This document shows, one piece after another, positions 22,053 to 28,321 of a stretch of DNA of 31,083 nt (positions within the stretch are counted from its first letter, which is position 1; every line of letters begins with the position of its first letter). This DNA is from a virus. The stretch is taken from positions 1 to 31,083 of the IMG/VR virus record IMGVR_UViG_3300002334_000133; one strand, 5' to 3'. Below the pieces are notes generated by a model. It had not been told where the DNA came from. It saw nothing but the letters and a program-made list of their open reading frames with translations, and did not search any database. Position numbers and translations under genes: made by a program.

Positions 22053-22402
22053 TGTTCGGCGCTATTTCCAGCCTCAACTACGACGCCGATCCTAACGATC
22101 GAGGACCAGCTCCGGAACCAGGCGACGAGCTCCTGGTCTGGTCGGTATCGCTCCGGAGCTTCCGCGCTTACGTCGTTCGATCCTCGAGGCGAGTTAACTC
22201 GGAAGTTAATCCGGCCAGGTGGAATCTCCGACTAATGAGAATCCCGGTCGACCAGCTCCACGAGGGCTACCAGGACGTCTATCGCTACACGGCAAAATCC
22301 CGACAACGGACCCGGCTCCAGCAAGCCTGGCGACGAGCTGGCCGTCCTGGTGAATTCGACGCCTGGGTATCGGATCAACATAACCAGGCGTCGGGGAACT
22401 GA
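22052..22402 (+). CDS. Hypothetical partner of the HNH endonuclease
   Basis: The protein has 116 residues, begins one base before the end of the HNH stop and is certainly co-translated. Pattern: MFGAISSLNYDADPN, then beta strands (GDELLVWSVSLRSFRAYVVR, RWNLRLMRIP), then a basic helix (AKSRQRTRLQQAWRRAG). It may be a DNA-binding partner, but there is no signature. The small size, basic C-terminus and coupling argue for function with the nuclease. The pair is framed by the two operator/promoter modules. Confidence 0.55.
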   Translation: MFGAISSLNYDADPNDRGPAPEPGDELLVWSVSLRSFRAYVVRSSRRVNSEVNPARWNLRLMRIPVDQLHEGYQDVYRYTAKSRQRTRLQQAWRRAGRPGEFDAWVSDQHNQASGN

Positions 22403-22477
22403 AATCCGAGCTACTTAAGTAACTCCGGCCCTCGAGCTCGAGCTGTCCGTCGACTCCAGGTATGCTCTCCGGGTGAA

Positions 22478-22489
22478 ATGTCCCGACAT
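22478..22489. promoter_or_regulatory. Operator-like palindrome, copy B
   Basis: ATGTCCCGACAT, the reverse complement of the core in copy A. It is in the 301-base gap 22403-22703, which holds no gene but is filled with control-like sequences: this palindrome, the TATAGC copy, an AAGATCAT/ATGATCTT inverted repeat and palindrome site 3. Confidence 0.55.
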
Positions 22490-22532
22490 AACGGGGGCGA
22501 TCGTCAAATCGAATTATTCTCCAGTTCAGAAT

Positions 22533-22560
22533 CCCAGCTCGATTTATAGCGCACGCCATA
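22533..22560 (+). promoter_or_regulatory. Second copy of the promoter-like element
   Basis: CCCAGCT, then TATAGC after the same 12-base offset as in copy A (22533 to 22545; 21528 to 21540), followed by CCATAAAT in both. In copy A this last word runs into the start codon of the HNH gene; here the ATG is ATC, so the start codon is lost and the element stands alone, about 150 bases upstream of the next gene. Confidence 0.5.
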
Positions 22561-22577
22561 AATCACGATCGTTTTCG

Positions 22578-22613
22578 AAGATCATCACGACGCCGGCAGT
22601 TCGTAATGATCTT
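22578..22613. promoter_or_regulatory. Inverted repeat AAGATCAT...ATGATCTT
   Basis: Eight-base arms at 22578-22585 and 22606-22613 are perfect complements with a 20-base loop. The right arm runs into TT and CC. The words GATCTTTT resemble those before the protease (4564-4570) and after the lysis-like genes (19021-19027). Terminator or operator; undecided. Confidence 0.4.
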
Positions 22614-22626
22614 TTCCGGCCTCGGT

Positions 22627-22639
22627 ATTCCGTCGGAAT
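22627..22639. promoter_or_regulatory. 13-bp palindrome ATTCCGTCGGAAT, site 3 of 4
   Basis: Has central T instead of A. It stands 65 bases before ATG 22704. A TATCAT box at 22661-22666 is 21 bases after it, so the palindrome would cover a -35 region, a good position for a repressor. Confidence 0.6.
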
Positions 22640-22703
22640 GAATCTCCAGCCTGGTTCGCGTATCATGTGCGGGACTCGCTTCCACAGGAAAGGCCCTGGA
22701 CAC

Positions 22704-23642
22704 ATGAAAACCGCCCGACACCCGAACGTCCCATTCCGCCGACTAGCTCTCTCCGACGAACGTCGAGAGGTCCAGATCGGCCGGGGGCTATACACAACCC
22801 AGGGAGGCGAACGGCTCGCTCTCCCGTTCGACGAGCTGGGCGTTCCCCAGGTATTTCTCGATCGTAAACTCTGGCGGGAATCCGACGACGGAATCCACAG
22901 GCCCGGAGCGGACTTCCGGACGCCGAATCTCAATCCCTGGCAACAGCGCGTAATCGCCGCCATTCGGGATAATCTGTGGAACGACTTTCCGGCGTTCTGG
23001 TACAAGCTCACACTCGGCCACGATCTCCACGTCTCGACCTATGGCAATCTCTACGGAAAGCATTTCCATACCGGCTGGGCGAATCCATTTCACCCGGAGT
23101 TAATCGACGCTCCGCTCGATCCCTGGTTCCTCTCACACCCGGACCAGGCGAAACTCCACAAGCTCCACGGCGAGATCGCCGGGCTCTCCGGAATCGACGT
23201 GGCGAACGCCTGGCTAGCAACCCAGCCACGGCCGACAGCTCCCGCCGGATTCGTCGAGAATCTAGGCTGGTTATCTGGAGCGAAAGTTACGACAGCGTTC
23301 GTCTCTAAGGAAATCGCCGAGCTCGTGGCAGCTTCCGAGTATCACGATTTCGACCACCACGAGGTCGGGACGTCGGCGAACGCCGAGGCGAACTCCGAAA
23401 CCGCCCTGGTGGCCACGACCTCGATCTCTCGAGTGGCTGGGTCGCCAACCGACTCGGACCCGATATATCAGTCGGTCGCTACGATCACGGCGGACACGAC
23501 CGAGGATTTCGAGGAACACGGAATTTTCAACAACACGACCGGGCCGACAATGATGGATCGAAACGTAACCGGGGGCCAGTCGGTCGTCTCCGGAAATCAG
23601 GTCCAGTACACCTACCAGCTCACGAAAAACCCGGAGGCTTAA
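22704..23642 (+). CDS. Phage structural protein, unknown role
   Basis: I choose ATG 22704 (312 residues) because it has AGGAAAGG upstream and the region before it is full of regulatory palindromes; the frame stays open further to 22473, but that part has regulatory words. Residues 75-140 contain a Trp/His-rich part (DFPAFWYKLTLGHDLHVSTY, HTGWANPFHPEL). Residues 225-312 match a pattern common in phage structural proteins: TTSISRVAGSPTDS, VATITADTTEDFEEHGIF, MMDRNV, YTYQLTKNP, a beta sandwich domain. It begins the second virion-gene block. Confidence 0.6.
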   Translation: MKTARHPNVPFRRLALSDERREVQIGRGLYTTQGGERLALPFDELGVPQVFLDRKLWRESDDGIHRPGADFRTPNLNPWQQRVIAAIRDNLWNDFPAFWYKLTLGHDLHVSTYGNLYGKHFHTGWANPFHPELIDAPLDPWFLSHPDQAKLHKLHGEIAGLSGIDVANAWLATQPRPTAPAGFVENLGWLSGAKVTTAFVSKEIAELVAASEYHDFDHHEVGTSANAEANSETALVATTSISRVAGSPTDSDPIYQSVATITADTTEDFEEHGIFNNTTGPTMMDRNVTGGQSVVSGNQVQYTYQLTKNPEA

Positions 23643-23649
23643 AACCACT

Positions 23650-24012
23650 ATGCAAATCACACACGAGGGACACGATTACGCCCTGTTCGGAGACGACCTG
23701 GTAACTCGCCCAGTACTGGTCCCAGGCGAGCCGAAACCCACCTGGGAGAAAGCCGACTCCGACGAGGTTCCGGAAGCTGTCCAGGACGCTCTCCTGGCGA
23801 AACATAATGTCGACCTGAAACGGGCCGACGTCCAGGCCGTCGCCGGAGTGGCGAATATCCAGGAAGCGATCTCCGCCCTATCAGCTCTGGACGATCCAGA
23901 GCTCGAGCCCGAGGACGCCCAGGCGCTCGTCGACGCCCTGGCGAACGCCTCGGCCACACTCGGCGGGGACCAGGGATCGGCCAGTGGTGAGGTTTCGGCG
24001 GAGAGGGTTTAA
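23650..24012 (+). CDS. Small hypothetical protein
   Basis: The protein has 120 residues. GGAGG (23634-23638) lies eleven bases before ATG 23650. Residues 1-30 form strands (ITHEGHDYALFGDDLVTRPV), then Ala/Asp/Glu-rich helices (VQAVAGVANIQEAI, DDPELEPEDAQALVDALANA). It resembles small accessory proteins placed before fibre genes. No recognised family. Confidence 0.5.
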   Translation: MQITHEGHDYALFGDDLVTRPVLVPGEPKPTWEKADSDEVPEAVQDALLAKHNVDLKRADVQAVAGVANIQEAISALSALDDPELEPEDAQALVDALANASATLGGDQGSASGEVSAERV

Positions 24013-24015
24013 GCG

Positions 24016-25101
24016 ATGGCGTTTGGAGTACCTAACGAGGCGGACGTCGCCGACGGCGCACAGGCCCAGCCGGACGCGGTCGACTGGGAGATTATCCAGC
24101 GAGCGATCCACGGCGACGGCGTGTGGGAGGTTGGAGACGATCTCGAAGTTACCGCCCAGGGGACGCCGGATAACACGGTCGCCGTCGCCGAGGGAGTTGT
24201 AAAAATCAACGGCGAATTATTCCAGGTCGACGCCGCCAATACTGGCGCGTTTTCCGTGAACTCTGGAGTCGGTGATCGGTTCGACCTTGTGGTGATTACA
24301 TCGGCCGGAGCGATCGCAATTCGCGAGGGAGCGGAACACGCATCGAATCCAGTATTTCCAGCCCTCACGGCTGGCGATATCGTCCTGGCCGCGTGTCTGA
24401 TCCAGTCGACCGAAACCGCCGACGTTGATGTGGTGGCCGGGGACATTATCGACAAGCGAATGTTCGTCCCGGTCGAGTACGGGAATACTCGAGTCCAGTA
24501 CGCCGCACCACAGACGAACGAAATCCTCTCTATGACTGACTGGCTCGGGAACTCTGCGATCTATTCGTCCACGGCCCAGGACGACGACGCTCCATATGGA
24601 ATTCCGATCTACCTACAAAACGAGGTTACGGTCGATCGAATAGTGTTCCACGTCCAGACCCGGTTAGATTCTGGAGCCGACGGCGACTCTCCAGTTATTC
24701 GATCGGCGCTGTATCGCGCTGGAGCCGATAACTTACCCGAGAAACTAATCGTCGAATCGTCGACGCTCGTCGACATATCCGACGCCACTGGGTCGAACAG
24801 TACGAAGCTCGCCGTTATAACCTCGACGACTCTAAAACCTGGGCTCTATTTCATAATGTTAAAACAAGAAAACATTACGAACTCGACGCAACAGGTAAAG
24901 CTCTACACAGCGGAAGCACCACGCGACGCGATCGCCCACTGGGACGACGACGTTAGCTCCTGGGGCAACGGGACCAGCTTCTCCTACCGGATCGTCGCTA
25001 GCGATATCTCCGGGGCGTTCCCGGACCCGATCTCGGCTGGCGTAAACACCCATACAAGCTCGGCCGGTATGACCTGGCTATTCGGATTGAGGTCCGCTTA
25101 A
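24016..25101 (+). CDS. Tail fibre/baseplate-type protein
   Basis: The 361-residue protein starts with DVDWEII-like (residues 23-29: VDWEIIQ) and the region WEVGDDLEVTAQGTPDNTVAVAEGVVKINGELFQVD (about 37-73), the pattern of phage baseplate/fibre N-terminal attachment modules. Residues 75-150 include a Val-rich strand domain with DRFDLVVITSAG and DIVLAACLIQS. The remainder (165-361) is a beta-rich domain with Ser/Thr and aromatic residues (SALYRAGADNLPEKLI, GLYFIMLKQENITN), lectin-like in appearance. It probably forms the receptor-binding part. It is followed by the next ATG after one base. Confidence 0.65.
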   Translation: MAFGVPNEADVADGAQAQPDAVDWEIIQRAIHGDGVWEVGDDLEVTAQGTPDNTVAVAEGVVKINGELFQVDAANTGAFSVNSGVGDRFDLVVITSAGAIAIREGAEHASNPVFPALTAGDIVLAACLIQSTETADVDVVAGDIIDKRMFVPVEYGNTRVQYAAPQTNEILSMTDWLGNSAIYSSTAQDDDAPYGIPIYLQNEVTVDRIVFHVQTRLDSGADGDSPVIRSALYRAGADNLPEKLIVESSTLVDISDATGSNSTKLAVITSTTLKPGLYFIMLKQENITNSTQQVKLYTAEAPRDAIAHWDDDVSSWGNGTSFSYRIVASDISGAFPDPISAGVNTHTSSAGMTWLFGLRSA

Positions 25102-25102
25102 T

Positions 25103-25453
25103 ATGGAACTATTTCACGTCGAGGATTTCGACTCGAAAGGTGAGTCGATCCAGACCGCATCCGAGGATATGGGCGGTCGAATCAAGTGGCGCGTATACAA
25201 GGGAAAGCCACGAGTACTCGAGTCCGAGGCGGACGCTACCGAGGCCCAGGTCGAGACTCATAATCGAACGACCGAACTCCAGGCCCAGGCCGCGGCGGTG
25301 GACACGCTGAAAACCGATCCAGGCTGGTTCGAGCGAGAGGCGGATAAGACTCCGTTTTTCGGACTAGCCGAAATCCGGGCGTCGTATGAGGAAACTCTCC
25401 GACGGCTGGCCACGATCGCCCAGTCGATCGGTGTATTCGACCAGGGGGAATAA
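25103..25453 (+). CDS. Small hypothetical protein between fibre-type genes
   Basis: The protein has 116 residues and starts one base after the preceding stop. Residues 1-40 are beta-like (MELFHVEDFDSKGE, IKWRVYKGKPRVL), 40-75 a helix with many Ala/Gln (VETHNRTTELQAQAAAVDTL) and the end another helix (ASYEETLRRLATIAQSIGV). The coiled-coil character and position suggest a fibre chaperone or linking protein. The family is not recognised. Its stop is directly before ATG 25454. Confidence 0.5.
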   Translation: MELFHVEDFDSKGESIQTASEDMGGRIKWRVYKGKPRVLESEADATEAQVETHNRTTELQAQAAAVDTLKTDPGWFEREADKTPFFGLAEIRASYEETLRRLATIAQSIGVFDQGE

Positions 25454-27406
25454 ATGCTCCTGTACCTGGGGCCACGTCCCGCCGCTGTCGAAGTGGAGCC
25501 GGGCGAGTGGTTTTTCGATATGTGGCCAGGGACGACGGGCGTCCTCGATCTCCGGACGATCGCCGAGCGCGAGTCTCACGAGGTCTTAACAAATCATTGC
25601 ATCTGGTCGAGCTCGAGCCCTCTCTCTAATCCGAATCTGGTACTCCTGGGCGAGCGCGGCGACCGGCTAACTCCAGGCGTCCGGGCGTCCCTGGAATCCG
25701 AGTTCGCTATCGGGGAGCGCATTGTTTCCGACGGCCTGGTTCAAGGGATCGGGGAGGTTCTGAATCGCCACGGTTCAGTTACCGACGAAACCTGGTCGCC
25801 TATTATTTCGAACGACCGACGCTGGGTCGAAATGTGGCTGGCCGGGCGCGTTATGCTCCAGGAGCGGTTCGACCCAGTTAAGCATCCCTGGGTATACGAA
25901 ATGGAACAGCAGATATACCGGGCCGTTAAAGCCCAGGCGGACGACCCGGCGTCCCGGATGCCAGCGGACCAGCACCTAAAAACCCTGGACTATACGCGGG
26001 ATAAATACCGCCTCAAAAACGACCAGGCGCTCGAGTTGTTGAAAGCTCCCGAGGCTCCCGACCAGGGATTTCGCCCACACGGAACAGACTTCGACGACGA
26101 CTTTAATCGGAGCGACGAAGCTCTCGAGGCGGACGCCAACTGGAACGAACCGAACGGCTCGAGCTGGGAGGTTCTAAGTAACCAGGCGAAAGTCTCGTCC
26201 TCGGGCGGGTACGCTTACTGGCAAACTCCCTACGCTTACGAAACTATGGAATCGACTCTTACATGGGTAAGCCAAACCCGTATTAGTGGTGGTGTCACAG
26301 CCGGGCCAGCCGTCAAGAATGAGAACAATTCGTCGCGGCATATGCACTACTACATTCACGACGACAATTTCGGCGGGAACACTTACCTAATCGAGCGGAC
26401 TGGTGGAAGTTCCTCGGCGTTCGCGTCAACGACTGGAACATTCACGACGTTAGACGTTATGCGGATTCGCCACGCCGCCAGTAAGTTCGATTGTTTCCTA
26501 AACGGTGTTCCCCACCTGGCGGGAATGGATACCTCTCACGCCACACACGGCCACTTAACGACGGGTATGTATGGCTCCTGTTCGAACGGGACTGTAATCG
26601 TCGAGGACTGGTCGTCGACCGACTCACTGGTTACGCCGTCGCCGCCGCTGATCTCGAGAGCTGACGACAGCGCTAACACGATTCGCGGTGCGACTCGATA
26701 CACAGTCCGCGGAGCTGGGACGCCAGGCGGTGGTCTAGTCGAGGTCGACCTGGCCGGAGCCCAACCGGCCTCGACCGGCGTCCTCTCCCTGGTGAAATAT
26801 CTACTCGCCGTCGCTGGAGCCCAGCCCGCGCCCTCGGGAGCTCTCTCCCTGATCCAGTACCAGATCGCTCTCGCTGGAAACCAGCCTGGAGCCGCCGGAG
26901 CTCTCTCCCTGATCCGTTACCTGGTGACACTGGCCGGAGCCCAACCGGCCTCGACCGGCGAGCTCTCCCTGGTGAAATACTTCCTCTCCCTAGCTGGGAA
27001 CCAGGCCGCCCCAGCCGGGACGATCGCTGGAGCTCTGACGATATTCGCCTCGATCGCTGGGAACCAGGGAGCGCCGTCCGGAGCCCTCTCCCTCGTGAAG
27101 TACCTCATATCGACCGCTGGAGCCCAGGGAGCGCCGTCGGGATCGTTGAACCTGGTTCGCTACCTGATCTCTCTAGCGGGAGCCCAGGCCGCGCCGAGTG
27201 GAACCGCTCGATCCCTGGAATATGTAACCCTGGCCGGGAACCAACCGGCCTCGGCTGGGACGATTGCGTTCGCTACGGCCGTCCTGATGTACTTCGACTT
27301 ATTGGCCAGATATGCTCCGAACCTGGGAGTCGACGCCGCGTTCGCGATCGCGCTGGACGCCGCCGCCAGGAGAAACAAATATCTCGAGGGAGAGGCCTCG
27401 ATTTAG
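25454..27406 (+). CDS. Multidomain fibre-like protein with lectin domain and nine short repeats
   Basis: This 650-residue protein has three parts. Residues 1-210 are mixed and unidentified. Residues ~214-400 form a concanavalin/LamG-like domain: DDDFNRSDEALEADANW (the F-x-R-x-x-G/A-x-L-x-x-x-W start), then strands to VIVEDWSSTD. Residues ~433-612 consist of nine copies of a 20-21 residue repeat, AG-x-Q-P/G-A-x-x-G-x-L-S-L-V-K-Y-L. The last 40 residues are helical. Repeated AG-Q-GA-type units are expected to fold as a beta solenoid or stacked sheet, forming a stalk. GGGGGA just before ATG 25454 supports the start. It may bind glycans on the host surface. Confidence 0.65.
   Translation: MLLYLGPRPAAVEVEPGEWFFDMWPGTTGVLDLRTIAERESHEVLTNHCIWSSSSPLSNPNLVLLGERGDRLTPGVRASLESEFAIGERIVSDGLVQGIGEVLNRHGSVTDETWSPIISNDRRWVEMWLAGRVMLQERFDPVKHPWVYEMEQQIYRAVKAQADDPASRMPADQHLKTLDYTRDKYRLKNDQALELLKAPEAPDQGFRPHGTDFDDDFNRSDEALEADANWNEPNGSSWEVLSNQAKVSSSGGYAYWQTPYAYETMESTLTWVSQTRISGGVTAGPAVKNENNSSRHMHYYIHDDNFGGNTYLIERTGGSSSAFASTTGTFTTLDVMRIRHAASKFDCFLNGVPHLAGMDTSHATHGHLTTGMYGSCSNGTVIVEDWSSTDSLVTPSPPLISRADDSANTIRGATRYTVRGAGTPGGGLVEVDLAGAQPASTGVLSLVKYLLAVAGAQPAPSGALSLIQYQIALAGNQPGAAGALSLIRYLVTLAGAQPASTGELSLVKYFLSLAGNQAAPAGTIAGALTIFASIAGNQGAPSGALSLVKYLISTAGAQGAPSGSLNLVRYLISLAGAQAAPSGTARSLEYVTLAGNQPASAGTIAFATAVLMYFDLLARYAPNLGVDAAFAIALDAAARRNKYLEGEASI
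26750..27295 (+). repeat. Nine tandem 60-63 bp coding repeats
   Basis: Each unit codes for about 20 residues starting AGAQPAS/AGNQPAS and ending LSLVKYLL. The units at about 26750 and 26930 are nearly identical over some 50 bases, while units 5, 8 and 9 are diverged (e.g. GTIAGALTIFASI). The pattern suggests repeated expansion and drift of a structural module. Confidence 0.85.
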
Positions 27407-27418
27407 AGGGAAATAAAA

Positions 27419-27787
27419 ATGGGCGCAAAAGAAAAAAACATAGCAGTCGACGAACACTGGTTTAAGGGTGAGAATCGGACGTTCCGTTATCCGTGTGTCG
27501 ACGGGGCCGATCCGCCGGTCGCCCTGGATATCTCGGCATTCGGTTTAATCTGGGAGCTGAAAACCTCACTCGAGGCCACGACAGCGATCCTCTCCCGATC
27601 GACCGCCGCTAGCGAGATCACGTTCGACACAAACGGGACCCGAGCCCTGGTGGCCATAACTGGGGCGATCACCCTGGCGATCGACGCCCGGCCATACGTC
27701 CACTTACTCCGGCGAATCGACTCCGGCCAGGTAATGGTCCTGGGGTTTGGGAACGCCACACTCCAGGACGCCGGGACGATCACGTAA
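27419..27787 (+). CDS. BppU-like baseplate/fibre attachment domain protein
   Basis: The protein has 122 residues, with an Ig-like beta pattern: WFKGENRTFRY, ALDISAFGLIWELKTS, ITFDTNGTRALVAITGAI, ARPYVHLLRRIDSG, VLGFGNATLQDAG. This is the arrangement found in BppU-type N-terminal domains of baseplate upper proteins, which attach fibres or bind other tip proteins. AGAGGGA eight bases before ATG 27419 is a strong ribosome binding site. It is the last gene of the rightward block; a terminator hairpin follows. Confidence 0.6.
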   Translation: MGAKEKNIAVDEHWFKGENRTFRYPCVDGADPPVALDISAFGLIWELKTSLEATTAILSRSTAASEITFDTNGTRALVAITGAITLAIDARPYVHLLRRIDSGQVMVLGFGNATLQDAGTIT

Positions 27788-27836
27788 GAATCTCGCTCGA
27801 GCTATCTCTCCGCCAGGCTGTACGCCTAACGCGGAA

Positions 27837-27865
27837 AGGCCCTGGGATTGGTGGTCCCAGGGCCT
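27837..27865. terminator. Bidirectional terminator-like hairpin between converging genes
   Basis: AGGCCCTGGGA (27837-27847) pairs perfectly with TCCCAGGGCCT (27855-27865), loop TTGGTGG. It lies between the rightward block (ends 27787) and the leftward block (ends at 27891), an ideal terminator place. Its core resembles the hairpin at 8283-8306, and like that one it is beside a 13-bp palindrome. Confidence 0.7.
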
Positions 27866-27874
27866 CTCTCTATC

Positions 27875-27887
27875 ATTCCGTCGGAAT
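27875..27887. promoter_or_regulatory. 13-bp palindrome ATTCCGTCGGAAT, site 4 of 4
   Basis: Situated nine bases after the terminator hairpin and three bases before the stop of the small leftward gene. Extends to a 15-bp palindrome (C...G). No promoter is expected here between converging genes, which argues against a simple operator and for a partition-type or stoperator-type site. Confidence 0.6.
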
Positions 27888-27890
27888 GGT

Positions 27891-27986
27891 TTAGCGCTTA
27901 TTTCCTGTGGATTGTCCGAGTGCTACTCCGACGCCCAGGAAGATTAGGGCCACAACCCAGTCGATCTCCCGGCCGAATATCTCCAC
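27891..27986 (-). CDS. 31-residue one-helix membrane protein
   Basis: GTG at 27986 overlaps the stop of the preceding (right-hand) leftward gene as TAGTG, exactly like terS/terL. The product starts MEIFGREID, has one hydrophobic stretch (WVVALIFLGVGVALG, residues 10-24) and ends in a polar tail (QSTGNKR). GAGG about ten bases before GTG may serve as ribosome binding site. It is too short to judge by family, but the coupling and the membrane segment make it credible. It could be a toxin-like or signalling micropeptide, or a simple membrane anchor. Confidence 0.5.
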   Translation of the reverse strand: MEIFGREIDWVVALIFLGVGVALGQSTGNKR

Positions 27987-28321
27987 TACTCCAGGACCTC
28001 GCGACACTCGGCCCGGAACCTCTCGACCTTATCGCCGAAATCGAACGTCGCCGGGTCGAAGTCGATCACGGTCGAGCCGTCGGAGAATTGCTGGGCGAGC
28101 TCTCGATCGACCCAGACCGGGACCTCGGGGGCGTGTTTGTTGATCGGGACCGACGTCTCCGCTCCCTGGGTCCTGGCCAATCGCTCCAGGCTGTCGCCGA
28201 TCCGTCGCATAGCCGCGACGTCGGAGAATACCTGGGAGAATTCGTCGATCTCGAGTGGGCCGGTCGCCGTGGCGATTACGGCCTGTTCGATCTTGTATTC
28301 CATTTCGGTTAGTTCTGGCAT
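27986..28321 (-). CDS. Small hypothetical protein coupled to the ParB-like gene
   Basis: The product has 111 residues. ATG 28321 overlaps the ParB-like stop as TAATG and has AGGAAG seven bases upstream; the frame is open further upstream but that part runs inside the ParB-like gene. Residues 1-45 are helical (EMEYKIEQAVIATA, EIDEFSQVFSDVAAM), the middle has GDSLERLARTQG, and the end is an acidic/hydrophobic stretch (STVIDFDPATFDFG) and a helix. No family is recognised. It is probably a partner in the same process as the ParB-like protein. Confidence 0.6.
   Translation of the reverse strand: MPELTEMEYKIEQAVIATATGPLEIDEFSQVFSDVAAMRRIGDSLERLARTQGAETSVPINKHAPEVPVWVDRELAQQFSDGSTVIDFDPATFDFGDKVERFRAECREVLE

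Noticed and set aside
22473-22703. Upstream extension of the 22704 gene by 77 residues
   Set aside because: The stretch consists of the duplicated operator/promoter module, an inverted repeat and palindrome site 3, and the translation has no protein-like pattern; ATG 22704 has a suitable ribosome binding site.
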